From: JAWOGN01 sp046496815
GTDB taxonomy: Bacteria; Desulfobacterota; DSM-4660; Desulfatiglandales; Desulfatiglandaceae
DNA length: 38,234 nt
Direction of reading: 5' to 3'
NCBI GenBank assembly: GCA_046496815.1
Contig: JAWOGN010000170.1
Location: 1-38,234 of the forward strand
Translations under genes and position numbers: made by a program
Notes under the pieces: generated by a model
The model's input: the letters and a program-made list of their open reading frames with translations, nothing else
The model's database searches: none
What the model was told of the DNA's origin: nothing
In this document: positions 15,506 through 24,089 of the stretch, one piece after another
How the letters are laid out: the number at the start of each line of letters is the position of its first letter
Numbering within the stretch: the stretch's first letter is position 1

Positions 15506-16078
15506 ATGGAAGATATCCTTACCGTGTTCAAGGCAAGCAAATATTGTAATGTCTCGTCAAAAACCATCATCAATTGGATCGAATCCGGTCATATCAGCGC
15601 TTACAAGACAGTTGGGGGGCACCGCCGCATCAAGAAATCAGATCTCGAAGCTTTTATGAAAAAGCAGGGGATACCGATTCCTGAAGATGGAATAGCTGAA
15701 GAGCGCATAAGAATTCTTGTGGTGGACGATGATCCCATTATTGTTGAAACAATTGTCCAGGCCCTTGAAGAGGATGAATATGACTATGAGGTGATTTCGG
15801 CCGCAGACGGCTTTGAGGCGGGGATTCAAGTCACCCATTTCAAGCCCCGCCTTTTGATATTGGATATCATGATGCCGGATATCAAAGGATATGAGGTGTG
15901 TAGAAAGATCAAGAGTAGGGAGGACACCAAGGATACTAAAATTATTGTTCTGTCAGCCTACCTGGATGATGAAAAATTTAAAAAGATGAAAGAATATGGC
16001 GCAGACCTTTGTTTTTCCAAACCGCTGCCCCTGCCACAGCTGAAGGAGGAAGTTGCCAGGTTGCTGGGATTGAACTGA
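15506..16078 (+). CDS. Response regulator with N-terminal excisionase/MerR-like DNA-binding domain
   Basis: The domain order of this 190-residue protein is reversed relative to most regulators. Residues 1-55 form a winged helix of the excisionase/MerR type (LTVFKASKYCNVSSKTIINWIES then GHISAYKTVGGHRRIKKSDLEAF). Residues 68-190 are a receiver domain with acidic pocket VVDDD (73-76), phosphoacceptor Asp120 (LLILDIMMPD), Ser150 and Lys172 (CFSKPLP). Phosphorylation is expected to change dimer state and DNA binding. GGAGG precedes the ATG by about ten bases. It lies downstream of the PAS kinase and upstream of a metF-like gene (97 bases), so it may control the methyl-branch genes; that link is inference. 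Confidence 0.9.
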   Translation: MEDILTVFKASKYCNVSSKTIINWIESGHISAYKTVGGHRRIKKSDLEAFMKKQGIPIPEDGIAEERIRILVVDDDPIIVETIVQALEEDEYDYEVISAADGFEAGIQVTHFKPRLLILDIMMPDIKGYEVCRKIKSREDTKDTKIIVLSAYLDDEKFKKMKEYGADLCFSKPLPLPQLKEEVARLLGLN

Positions 16079-16175
16079 ATATTAAAAATCGTGGATTGTT
16101 GATCGAAAAAAAGCCCTTGGTCATCAAAACGTCAATATTTAATGAATAGGCATCAATGAGGTAAAGGAGAGAGGT

Positions 16176-17051
16176 ATGAAGCTAAAAGAAGCCTTAGAAA
16201 AAAGGAGATTTGTTGTTACCTCTGAAGTGCAAACGCCCATTGACGAGGACCCTCAGGAACTCATCAAACGTTTGGAGCTGGTGCGGGGTCGTGTGGATGG
16301 CGTTACTGTGCCCGAGCTGGAAATTGAGGGCATCGTAGGGGACAGCATCAAGATGTGTGATCTCCTCAAAAAAAACCGGTTCCAGTCCATATATCAGACC
16401 ACAACCCGGGATAAGAGCCGACCGCAGTTGCAAAAGGACCTCTTGATGGCGCATGATACAGGTGTTGAGAACCTCCTTGTTTTTACGGAAGACTACCGAA
16501 TAACCGGGGACAGTCTCCAGGAAATGATGTTTTTTTATGTGGATGCGGGGAAACTGAATTCAGTCTTGGAACATATGCGTGCAGGAGAAACCATTGAGGG
16601 TTTAGAGCTTCCCTCTAAGGCCGATTTCACATTGGGCTCCGGCGTTGAATCAGGGTGGGGCAAAAACGTGCCGGAAATGGAAATGAAAGAGATGGAGGAG
16701 ATGACACGGATAGGGGCTGGATACTTTTTAACAACACCCGTATTTGATGTTGTTCAGTTCGAAAAATTTCTAAAACAAGTCAACACATTTGGCGTGCCGA
16801 TAATTGCAGAGGTCATGATTATCAGGACAGCGGGCATGGCGCAGTTTCTCAACAGACATTTCAAATCGGGATTGGTGCCGGATTGGATGATCAAGAAGCT
16901 GTCCAGCGCACCGGATAAGCAAAAAGCCAGCATCGAACTTTTTGCCGATACTGTAAAGGGCTTAAAAGACCTCTGCCAAGGAATTCACATTATCACCATT
17001 GGGGGGGAAGAAAAGCTGAGGCTTTATCTTGATGCGGCCAAACTTAGATGA
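16176..17051 (+). CDS. Methylenetetrahydrofolate reductase family protein (MetF-like)
   Basis: The 291 residues are of MTHFR TIM-barrel type: start LKEALEKRRFVVTSEVQTPID (the TSE strand that normally carries the catalytic glutamate), YQTTTRDKSRPQLQKDLLMA (the RD motif of strand 3), ENLLVFTEDY in place of the usual LTGD, and a C-terminal IIAEVMIIRTAGMAQFLN. LTGD replaced by FTED and a long divergent insert make it a paralogue of the gene at 18220, so its folate specificity is less certain. The ribosome site AGGAGAGAGG precedes the ATG. It converges on the FrhB-like gene with only 17 bases between stops, which ties it to the electron-transfer cluster. Confidence 0.82.
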   Translation: MKLKEALEKRRFVVTSEVQTPIDEDPQELIKRLELVRGRVDGVTVPELEIEGIVGDSIKMCDLLKKNRFQSIYQTTTRDKSRPQLQKDLLMAHDTGVENLLVFTEDYRITGDSLQEMMFFYVDAGKLNSVLEHMRAGETIEGLELPSKADFTLGSGVESGWGKNVPEMEMKEMEEMTRIGAGYFLTTPVFDVVQFEKFLKQVNTFGVPIIAEVMIIRTAGMAQFLNRHFKSGLVPDWMIKKLSSAPDKQKASIELFADTVKGLKDLCQGIHIITIGGEEKLRLYLDAAKLR

Positions 17052-17068
17052 AAATGAGTACCAGGCCT

Positions 17069-18190
17069 CTATTCTTTGACATCCACCGCCTTTTTGACAA
17101 GCTTCTCCCGATTTTCTATAGACTGCCTCCGCTTTTTTTCGGACCATTCCAATACCTTGCTGCCGGCCTCGCTCGCAAAGCGAGGGTTTTTTGCATGGGG
17201 GTAGATTTCCAGGTCCCCCTCATCACGGGCATGGGCAAAGGCTGCCCGGCCTAAAGGCGTCCGTGTAATGACCGTGGTCCAGCCTTCTTGTGCGGCGATA
17301 CCGCCAAAGGAAATATCGGCGTATTCGGCGGAGTAATCGTCGCAGTGCCGACAGGCATAACGTTTCATAAAGTCTAAACGATCCAGGGGGATGCGCCGAA
17401 TCTCATCATTGACAAGATGGATCATCAGCTCTTCTTTGATGTTTATTTTTCTTACATCACTCCAGATAAAATTTCCCAGCGCCTCGAGCTTTTCCCTCTG
17501 AGCTGCGCCAAAAATGAAGTTACCGGAGCAAAAAAGGCCCAGACAATAGCTGATGGAATCCGTCGGAACAATCCCCAGCGTCTCCATCTTACGAATGGTT
17601 TTAATCTGACATGGTGTTCCCACAAATGCCACACGGCGCATCCCTCTTCGAGTCATAGGACCTAGCATCTGGACAGAAGGCGAGTAAGTGGAGTATTGTT
17701 CGCTGTAGAGGCTCATACCATGAGACGAGTCGAAGAAGAATCCTGCGGCCTCGATAATCTCCTGCCGCGAAGTCGCCATCCACGGTTCACGTTTGAAAAG
17801 GCCGGTCTGGCGGGTGACGATCGCGCCGTCTATGCGCCCAATATCAAACAGATGTAAAAGCAAGGATGTCACGACCCCACCGTCTGTCGCCCGCTGACGG
17901 ATACTCGCATCGCAAGCACGGGCCACGGTGGTTTCCAAAACCCGGCCCATGGGCGTAGTCCAGCCTATACGTTTACGCGTTTCCTCGTCCAGCTCGCCGA
18001 TTTCGGGGCAGATCATATAGCAAATGCCACACTCGATACACTTCTCAATATCATCGTAGCAGGGTTTTCCGTCCGAATCCTGCCTTAACGCACCAAAATT
18101 AATGGCCGTGCAGAACGTCACGCACCCTCCGCAATGATGACAGAGCCCGGGTTTCTGCACTTCCTGCACCAAATTGAAAAAGGTCTTCAT
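17069..18190 (-). CDS. FrhB/F420-hydrogenase beta-subunit family iron-sulfur flavoprotein
   Basis: The N-terminus of this 373-residue protein binds two [4Fe-4S] clusters (CHHCGGCVTFC at residues 17-27 and CIECGICYMICPE at about 51-63). The FrhB domain follows: DGGVVTSLLLHL, RRVAFVGTPCQIKTIRKM (FAD/F420 site) and YACRHCDDYSAEYADISFGG with its cysteine pair. Members move electrons between ferredoxin, F420 or NAD(P)H and a partner through FAD. Here, as last gene of hdrA-mvhD-metV-metF, it probably supplies or drains electrons for methylene-THF reduction or methyl-THF oxidation. GGGAGG precedes the ATG. F420 use is not shown by the sequence; in bacteria of this type ferredoxin is more likely. Confidence 0.88.
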   Translation of the reverse strand: MKTFFNLVQEVQKPGLCHHCGGCVTFCTAINFGALRQDSDGKPCYDDIEKCIECGICYMICPEIGELDEETRKRIGWTTPMGRVLETTVARACDASIRQRATDGGVVTSLLLHLFDIGRIDGAIVTRQTGLFKREPWMATSRQEIIEAAGFFFDSSHGMSLYSEQYSTYSPSVQMLGPMTRRGMRRVAFVGTPCQIKTIRKMETLGIVPTDSISYCLGLFCSGNFIFGAAQREKLEALGNFIWSDVRKINIKEELMIHLVNDEIRRIPLDRLDFMKRYACRHCDDYSAEYADISFGGIAAQEGWTTVITRTPLGRAAFAHARDEGDLEIYPHAKNPRFASEAGSKVLEWSEKKRRQSIENREKLVKKAVDVKE

Positions 18191-18219
18191 GCTTTCCTCC
18201 CGTACGGTGAATAAACTGT

Positions 18220-19152
18220 TCAGGAGATCTCCGGCCTGGGATAGAGGCCTGCCTTTTCAACAATTTCCGGCACTTTCTCCTCCCACTCGATGGCCATTAT
18301 ATGAAATCCGGCCACACCTGGAACCGTTTTCAGACGCTCGATGGATTCCAGACAGATCTGAATGCCCTCTTCGGGTTGTTTTTCTTTGGGTGCTGCGGCC
18401 ATCCTTGAAACAACCTCGTCGGGCACGTCCATGCCCGGGACTCTATTTTTCATATACTTGGCCATACCTGCGGACTTAAGCGGTGTGATTCCGGCCAAGA
18501 TGTAAACCTTCTCGGTGAGCCCCAAATCCCGGGCCATCTCCATCCATTTTTCGAAACGATCCAGATTGTAAATGCACTGGGTCTGAATGAACTCAACCCC
18601 GGCTTTGACTTTTTTGGCCAAGCGAAGTGCCCGGATTTTAAAGGGATCTGCAAAGGGATTGGCGGCCGCACCCACAAACATGCGCGGGGGGCGCTCGATT
18701 TCGTCACCGCCAATGAATTTGCCATTGTCCCGCATATGGCGGACCGTTTGGATAAGCTGGACTGAATCCAGGTCGTGCACATTTTGTCCTTGAGAGCAAT
18801 CGCCAAAGCTCTGATGATCACCGGTGAGACAAAGGATATTATGAATGTCAAAGGAAGCAGCGCCTAAGATATCGCTTTGCAAAGCGATGCGGTTCCGATC
18901 CCTTGTCACCATTTGCAACACGGCCTCGACTCCTATGAGCTTCAGTCGGATACAAGCAGCCAAGCTGCACAGGCGAGTCACCGAAGTTTGATTGTCGGTG
19001 ATGTTGATGGCATCCACATATTTTCTTATCATCTCCGCCTTATTGATGATAACCTCCGGATTGCTTCCCCGCGGTGGCCCGCACTCGGATGTGACTGCCA
19101 GATGACCCGCGGCGAGCGTTTTTTCCAGTTTGCTGGGCGTCTTCACATTCAT
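18220..19152 (-). CDS. metF: 5,10-Methylenetetrahydrofolate reductase, catalytic subunit MetF
   Basis: This is a 310-residue MTHFR barrel: HLAVTSECGPPRGS holds the catalytic Glu, YVDAINITDNQ is strand 2, VLQMVTRDRNRIALQSDILGA is the conserved RD segment, and ILCLTGDH is the flavin-binding loop. EFIQTQCIYNLDRFEKW and ILAGITPLKSAGMAKYM complete the barrel. It interconverts methylene-THF and methyl-THF in the Wood-Ljungdahl methyl branch. It follows metV with a two-base gap, the order seen in acetogens, where MetF works as a MetVF heterodimer. GAGG lies ten bases before the ATG. The absence of an NAD(P)H-binding extension fits electron supply by the linked HdrA/MvhD proteins. Confidence 0.93.
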   Translation of the reverse strand: MNVKTPSKLEKTLAAGHLAVTSECGPPRGSNPEVIINKAEMIRKYVDAINITDNQTSVTRLCSLAACIRLKLIGVEAVLQMVTRDRNRIALQSDILGAASFDIHNILCLTGDHQSFGDCSQGQNVHDLDSVQLIQTVRHMRDNGKFIGGDEIERPPRMFVGAAANPFADPFKIRALRLAKKVKAGVEFIQTQCIYNLDRFEKWMEMARDLGLTEKVYILAGITPLKSAGMAKYMKNRVPGMDVPDEVVSRMAAAPKEKQPEEGIQICLESIERLKTVPGVAGFHIMAIEWEEKVPEIVEKAGLYPRPEIS

Positions 19153-19154
19153 GG

Positions 19155-19817
19155 TTATACATCCTCATGGATTAGTTTTCGGGGGCCTCCGGCCCTCTCT
19201 GTTGACCAATCCTTCAAGGGCACAATCTCGACGTAATCATCCAACCTCCCGAGCGCCTCCAGACGTTCCACAATAAGGTGCCACGCGCAATCGAGTTCCT
19301 TATTGATTTCACATTTGCCTTTACTGGAACCGCCGCACGGACCATTGAGAAGCCTTTTCGCACAGCGAGATATCGGGCAGATTCCGGCGGTCATGCCGAG
19401 AATGCATTTCCCGCAAGCCTGACAGCTTTCGGTGAATATGCCTGGCTTTTCAACATCACCTAAAAAACAGGTGTCCAGTCCCGGGTACACAAGCATCGTA
19501 GGGAATATCTTTACCATAAATTGGACGCCTACCCCGCACGCAAGGCTCAATACTACATCGGCCCATTCGAGTTCTTTTTTGGCACCCTCAAAAAATTCAT
19601 GTTCACATTGCCGTTCGATGCCCGAGCTTTGAATATCCATTTCTGTTTTTTCCTGGGTGGCCCGCATTCGCAGTAGCGAGGCCAAAATTTCAGCCTCTTT
19701 GTTGCCTCCTTCGTGGCAAACCGCCACACAGGTATTACAACCAAAAACCAAGACCTTTTTGTATCCTTTGATACTCTCCCAGATTTCGTCGATTGGTTTT
19801 TGTTTACCGACGATCAT
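19155..19817 (-). CDS. metV: MetV, cysteine-rich zinc/iron-sulfur subunit of methylene-THF reductase
   Basis: This 220-residue protein has an N-terminal half with FGCNTCVAVCHEGG and LACGVGVQF, and a C-terminal MTHFR_C cysteine array CQACGKCILGMTAGICPISR then CAKRLLNGPCGGSSKGKCE. MetV is needed for MetF activity in acetogens and links it to external electron carriers. The start is ATG 19817 because GGAGG lies eight bases before it; a frame ATG at 19832 overlaps that same GGAGG and is not preceded by a site of its own. The first 14 bases overlap the end of mvhD in another frame, so translation is probably coupled to mvhD read-through, and indirectly to selenium supply. Confidence 0.92.
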   Translation of the reverse strand: MIVGKQKPIDEIWESIKGYKKVLVFGCNTCVAVCHEGGNKEAEILASLLRMRATQEKTEMDIQSSGIERQCEHEFFEGAKKELEWADVVLSLACGVGVQFMVKIFPTMLVYPGLDTCFLGDVEKPGIFTESCQACGKCILGMTAGICPISRCAKRLLNGPCGGSSKGKCEINKELDCAWHLIVERLEALGRLDDYVEIVPLKDWSTERAGGPRKLIHEDV

Positions 19818-20328
19818 TTGAGCCACCTCCATTTTTGTGCTTTGTGCGTAAGGCTAATAAAATCGGTGACGGTCCGAGATTCCGGATCTTTTGTGTGAAC
19901 TCGTTGCATATATCCGCCCACCGAGGCCCTTCGGCTGCTGACAGATTAAACATCTCAAGTCTTTCAGATTCAATGTTCACGGTTTCCAGCAGTTTTTTTA
20001 ACCTCTCGACTCTTTTTTGTGCATGGATATTTCCGTCCAGGAAATGGCATTCCCCCTCCAGTCATCCAGCCACAAAAACACCGTCCACCCCCCGTTCAAA
20101 GGCCCGAAGCACATAGATATGATCGATTTTACCGCTGCAGGGGAGCCGGATGATCCTGACATTGGGTGAATATGACAATCGCATTATCCCGGCAAGATCC
20201 GCCGCCGCAAAGGCGCAGTAGTGACAGGCAAAGACTAAAATGCGAGGTTCCCAGCCCGGCAGGGCCATCTTTGTCACCTTCCTTTCAGATCCGGAAAGCC
20301 CGTCTGTAACTTGTAAAGGCTGCTCCAT
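19804..20328 (-). CDS. mvhD: MvhD-type electron-transfer protein, selenocysteine-containing
   Basis: Read straight through, the frame gives 174 residues with TGA at 20064-20062 (residue 89) as selenocysteine. The motif is GVFVAG-U-LEGECHFLDGN, where family members have Cys or Sec in AG(C/U)xxGxCHY. After TGA the frame stays open for 85 codons with clear family sequence (NIHAQKRVERLKKLLE, WADICNEFTQKI) and ends at TAA 19806-19804. Conserved cysteines before it are CHYC and LPCSGK. MvhD carries a [2Fe-2S] cluster and passes electrons between a dehydrogenase and HdrA. A small hairpin lies 7-24 bases after the TGA (stem 20055-20049 with 20045-20039). GAGG sits eight bases before the ATG. A plain gene caller would split or truncate it at residue 88. 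Confidence 0.93.
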
Positions 20329-20445
20329 CGTGAAATCCTCTTCTGTGGTTTAAAATGAACACACTGTGCGTTGTTTATTCTTAACTTTGTTATTTGGTGA
20401 GCCTATATTCACAATTACAAAGATCCTGTCTTTTTCAGGACGTTT

Positions 20446-23400
20446 TTAGAGGCCCTCGGTGTAAGCGTCAATCATGGCGATGATTTGATCATCCCGGACA
20501 TTTTGCACCTGGAAGGCTTTGGCCGGGCAGACGCCGGCACATATCCCGCAGCCTGCACATTTGACCTCGTCGTGGCTGATTTTTCCGTCCTCATCAATAT
20601 AGGGAGATCCAAAGGGACAGACCCGAAAGCATGCCAGGCAAGACATACAGATGTCACGGTTGTGTTTACAAATGGTTCCCGAAAGCGTTAGCGTTTCTTT
20701 TGAAAGTAACACACCTGCGCGACCGGCGGCGGCAAGCGCCTGGGCAATGGTTTCTTCAATGGGTTTGGGGTAATGGCAAAGCCCTGCCACAAAAAGGCCC
20801 TCTGCGGCCATGTCCACGGGTCGGAGTTTGGGATGTGCTTCGTTGAAAAATCCATCCGCATTGACTCCGCATTTGTAACGCTCCACAAAATTCTGGTTGT
20901 CCTGACGGGCGACAATGGCTGTAGCCAAAACAAGATTATCCACCTCAAACCTCATCGGCCGTTGAAGGATGTGGTCCAAGGCCTGCACGAACACCTTTCC
21001 ATCTCGAACAAAAACATCGGGTTTGTGGTCATGCGCATAGCGAATGAAAATCACTCCCATTTTGCGAGCCTCTGTATAAAGATCTTCACGCGCGCCATAA
21101 GTACGGATGTCACGATAGAAAATGACAACCTGTCTTTCAGGATTGTCTTTTTTCAGCCATATAGCGCTCTTAATCGAATGTGTGCAGCATACACGGCTGC
21201 AATAAGGTCTTTCGGAATCGCGCGAGCCAACACATTGGATAAATGCCACCGCACCGGCATGTTTGAGTGCTTCGGCATTTTGTTCAATCAGTTCGTCGAA
21301 TTTTAGTTGGGTCACAATGCGATCATCTTCGCCGAATAGGTACTCCGTTGGCTGGTATTCTGTTGCACCGGTAGAAAGAATGGCCGCGCCATGCCGGACA
21401 TCTTGATGTTTGCCTTCTATACTGATTTTGCTCACGAAATTTCCTACAGAACCGGCGGCAGATTCAAGGGTGGCATTTGTGTAAACCGTAATCTTTGGAT
21501 GTTTCTCAACTTTGGTAATCATTTCAGCGAGCATCTCCTGAACGGGCTCTCCTCGCCATGTGGTCTTTATTTTCAGAGCGTTTCCGCCCAATGTCGCTTC
21601 CTTTTCAATGAGAACAGTCTCAAAGCCCTGATCTGCAACTCCCAAGGCTGCCGTCATTCCAGCGACACCCCCGCCGATTACAAGCGCCCTCTGAGTGATA
21701 TTCACGGTGATTTCGGGCAAGGGTTCGGCCAGATTTACCTTTGCCACCGCCATGCGCACCAGATCTTCGGCCTTGAGCGTTGCCGCTTCCGATTCGGTTT
21801 GATGTACCCAAGAATCCTGATTCCGAATATTGGCCATCTCAATCAAGTAAGCGTTTAATCCTGATTCCTTTAACGTATCCTGAAACAGAGGTTCGTGAGT
21901 CCGCGGAGAGCATGCCGCGATGACCACGCGATTTAGGCCCTCCGCTATAATTTTTTCCGTAATACCGATCTGAGTATCGGTGGAGCAGGTAAACAGGTTG
22001 TTTTCGGCGTAAACCACATTCGGAAGCGTCTTTGCATATTCGGTCACAGCCATTACATCTACCACACCGGCAATATTGATGCCGCAGGAGCACACAAATA
22101 CGCCAATTCTGGGTTGCTGATCGGCGATATTGCGCTCTTCGGGGTAATCCTTTTTTTTCACTCGTGTCCCCCGGGCCGCTGCAAGTGCTCTGGTGGATTC
22201 AACTGCTGCTGCTGAGGCTTCAGTTACCGCTTGGGGAATGTCCTTGGGTCCGGACATGGCGCCTGTCACGTAAATGCCTTCACGGCTGGTGGATACAGGC
22301 GTGAAACTACTGGTTTCTACAAAGCGGTATTTGTCTTGTTTCAGCCCCAGTCTCTCGGATATCGCGGTTGCATCCCTGGGCGCTTCCATCCCTACGGAAA
22401 GCACTGCCATATCGAAATCCTCTTCGACCTGTTGCCCAGAGTCCAAGGCGTATTTCAAGGAGACGCCTATATTATTTTTTCCTCCCAGAATGGTGTGGGG
22501 CATGGTCCGCAAAAAGCGGACGCCTTTTTCCTTGGCCCCTTCGTAAAACCGCTCAAATTCTTTGCCGTGGCTTCGGATGTCAATGAAAAAAATTGTCATT
22601 TCCGGATTTTCACCGCTCAGATGCTCGGCGGTCACGAGCGCCTGCTTGACAGCATACATACAGCAAACAGAAGAACAGTAACCGTTCCGGCAACGGTTGG
22701 TGTTTCTAGATCCCACACACTGTATCCAGGCTATTTTTCCGGGTTCTTTATTGTCCGAAGGACGCACCAGGTGTCCCATACAAGGCCCGTTAGCCGAAAG
22801 CAGTCGCTCATACTCCAGGCTGGTGACAAGATCCGGAGTTTCGGAGTAACCGTAGAAATCAAAGGGGGTAGGGTCAAAGGGTGAAAACCCTGATGCAAGA
22901 ATTACCGAACCCACGTTGACAGTGATTTCCTGCTCTTTATCGTCAAAGTTAATCGCACCTGTGGGGCAAAATTTTTCGCAGGCTTTGCACCTGCCCTTTT
23001 GAAGATAAATACAATTTTCACCATCAATGATGTATTTTAAGGGTACAGTCTGGCCGTACTTTATGTAAGCGACCTTTCTTTTGCCCATGGCTGCGTTGAA
23101 ATCATCGTCAACCTTTCTGGGACATTTGTCGGCGCAGTGACCGCAGGCGATGCATTTATTGGGGTCTATGTACCCCGGATGCTTCCGCACCCGAACGGAA
23201 AAATTGCCCGCATTACCGGAGACATCCATGATTTCGGATAATGTCATGATCTCAATATTTAAATGCCGCCCGCATTCAACAAGCTTGGGAGAAAGGATGC
23301 ACATGGAGCAGTCATTGGTAGGAAAGGTTTTATCTAGCTGGGCCATTGTGCCGCCGATTCCGGAACTCTTTTCCAACAGGTAAACATAAAAGCCGCTTTC

Positions 23401-23478
23401 GGCAAGGTCCAGAGAAGCCTGGATTCCGGCGATACCGCCACCGACAACCATTACCGCCCCGACGGGTTTTGTGTTCAT
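20446..23478 (-). CDS. hdrA: HdrA-like iron-sulfur flavoprotein, long fused form (heterodisulfide reductase subunit A)
   Basis: At 1010 residues it is longer than classical HdrA (about 650). It has an FAD site VVGGGIAGIQAS (11-22), the HdrA cysteine region NDCSMCILSPKLVEC (55-69), ferredoxin CIACGHCADKCP (109-120), CKACEKFCP, and GYCSSVCCMYAVK, where some relatives use selenocysteine. A linker (RIGVFVCSCG, about 455) leads to a second flavoprotein half with LVIGGGVAGMTAALG (about 606) and YCSRVCCTHSIK. It ends in a dicluster ferredoxin, CMSCLACFRVCP and CAGCGICAGVCP. HdrA bifurcates electrons at FAD. With MvhD, MetV and MetF it should connect ferredoxin and a second carrier to methylene-THF. 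It starts at ATG 23478 with GAGGG upstream. HdrB and HdrC are absent from this window. Confidence 0.92.
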   Translation of the reverse strand: MNTKPVGAVMVVGGGIAGIQASLDLAESGFYVYLLEKSSGIGGTMAQLDKTFPTNDCSMCILSPKLVECGRHLNIEIMTLSEIMDVSGNAGNFSVRVRKHPGYIDPNKCIACGHCADKCPRKVDDDFNAAMGKRKVAYIKYGQTVPLKYIIDGENCIYLQKGRCKACEKFCPTGAINFDDKEQEITVNVGSVILASGFSPFDPTPFDFYGYSETPDLVTSLEYERLLSANGPCMGHLVRPSDNKEPGKIAWIQCVGSRNTNRCRNGYCSSVCCMYAVKQALVTAEHLSGENPEMTIFFIDIRSHGKEFERFYEGAKEKGVRFLRTMPHTILGGKNNIGVSLKYALDSGQQVEEDFDMAVLSVGMEAPRDATAISERLGLKQDKYRFVETSSFTPVSTSREGIYVTGAMSGPKDIPQAVTEASAAAVESTRALAAARGTRVKKKDYPEERNIADQQPRIGVFVCSCGINIAGVVDVMAVTEYAKTLPNVVYAENNLFTCSTDTQIGITEKIIAEGLNRVVIAACSPRTHEPLFQDTLKESGLNAYLIEMANIRNQDSWVHQTESEAATLKAEDLVRMAVAKVNLAEPLPEITVNITQRALVIGGGVAGMTAALGVADQGFETVLIEKEATLGGNALKIKTTWRGEPVQEMLAEMITKVEKHPKITVYTNATLESAAGSVGNFVSKISIEGKHQDVRHGAAILSTGATEYQPTEYLFGEDDRIVTQLKFDELIEQNAEALKHAGAVAFIQCVGSRDSERPYCSRVCCTHSIKSAIWLKKDNPERQVVIFYRDIRTYGAREDLYTEARKMGVIFIRYAHDHKPDVFVRDGKVFVQALDHILQRPMRFEVDNLVLATAIVARQDNQNFVERYKCGVNADGFFNEAHPKLRPVDMAAEGLFVAGLCHYPKPIEETIAQALAAAGRAGVLLSKETLTLSGTICKHNRDICMSCLACFRVCPFGSPYIDEDGKISHDEVKCAGCGICAGVCPAKAFQVQNVRDDQIIAMIDAYTEGL

Positions 23479-23753
23479 AAGGCCCTCTTTTTGACTATTT
23501 TATACCAAGGTTGCGCGGTTCAGGGTTTCCCGATCCGGTTAGGTTATAATTAAAACTTCCGAATCGATGCTGATCAAGAACAGGTTTCTGGACGGTCGAT
23601 GGCCACCGACGGTTTTGGCTGCGCTGATATGGCTCGATTGGACCCGGTTGACAATAGTTTTTAATGAGGCACTTCAGCGCGCACTTGCCTGGAAAACGGT
23701 TAAAAATTCCCTCATGACAGGGCTTTTTTTAAAAGCTCCATTTTTATTTATTT

Positions 23754-23782
23754 TATTTATTTTAGTATTTATGATTTGTCAA
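23754..23782 (-). promoter_or_regulatory. Candidate sigma-70 promoter for the hdrA-mvhD-metVF cluster
   Basis: Minus strand TTGACA (23782-23777), 17-base spacer, TAAATA (23759-23754), in a very AT-rich stretch about 275 bases before the hdrA ATG. Confidence 0.45.
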
Positions 23783-23888
23783 GTAAAAAAAATTACTAGT
23801 TTTAATGTAAAAATCATTAATAAATATAATAACAGTATATTCATGGATGCGCCCTGCTTTGCACAGGGATGCTTTTCATTGTGCCATG

Positions 23889-23947
23889 GTCACATCTTGA
23901 TTGGTGAATTGAGCAGCACTTAGTCTTTCCGGAAATCTTGATCTATA
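23889..23947 (-). pseudogene. Decayed RAYT C-terminal remnant
   Basis: About 60 bases match the minus-strand fragment at 13079-13138 (shared blocks GGTGAATTGAGCAGC and GGAAATCTTGATCTAT). The copy here carries an in-frame stop. It lies in the gene-free 23479-24089 stretch, which otherwise contains only AT-rich DNA and the candidate hdrA promoter. Confidence 0.6.
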
Positions 23948-24089
23948 CGATGGACCCCTCAAGCTGGACAGCCTTCAAGGTCCGGCGCTGACAATATCCT
24001 TGACGCCAAAGGGAAATTACCCTATCGTCCTTCCTTGAATAAGCGATTTCTTATCCATTAGATTAATTTCAAATTTAAAAGGAGAAATT

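Noticed and set aside
20413..20450. Hairpin TCCTG-TCTTTTT-CAGGA between hdrA and mvhD as a terminator
   Set aside because: The T-run follows it only on the plus strand, where no gene ends; on the coding strand it lacks a U-tract, so it is at most an mRNA hairpin.
22660..22700. Selenocysteine in hdrA at the YCSSVCC motif
   Set aside because: The codons are ordinary cysteine codons; no in-frame TGA occurs in hdrA.
23567..23923. 118-codon plus-strand frame in the AT-rich region upstream of hdrA
   Set aside because: It runs through AT-rich promoter DNA and a transposase remnant; low-complexity hydrophobic codons, no ribosome site, no family resemblance.
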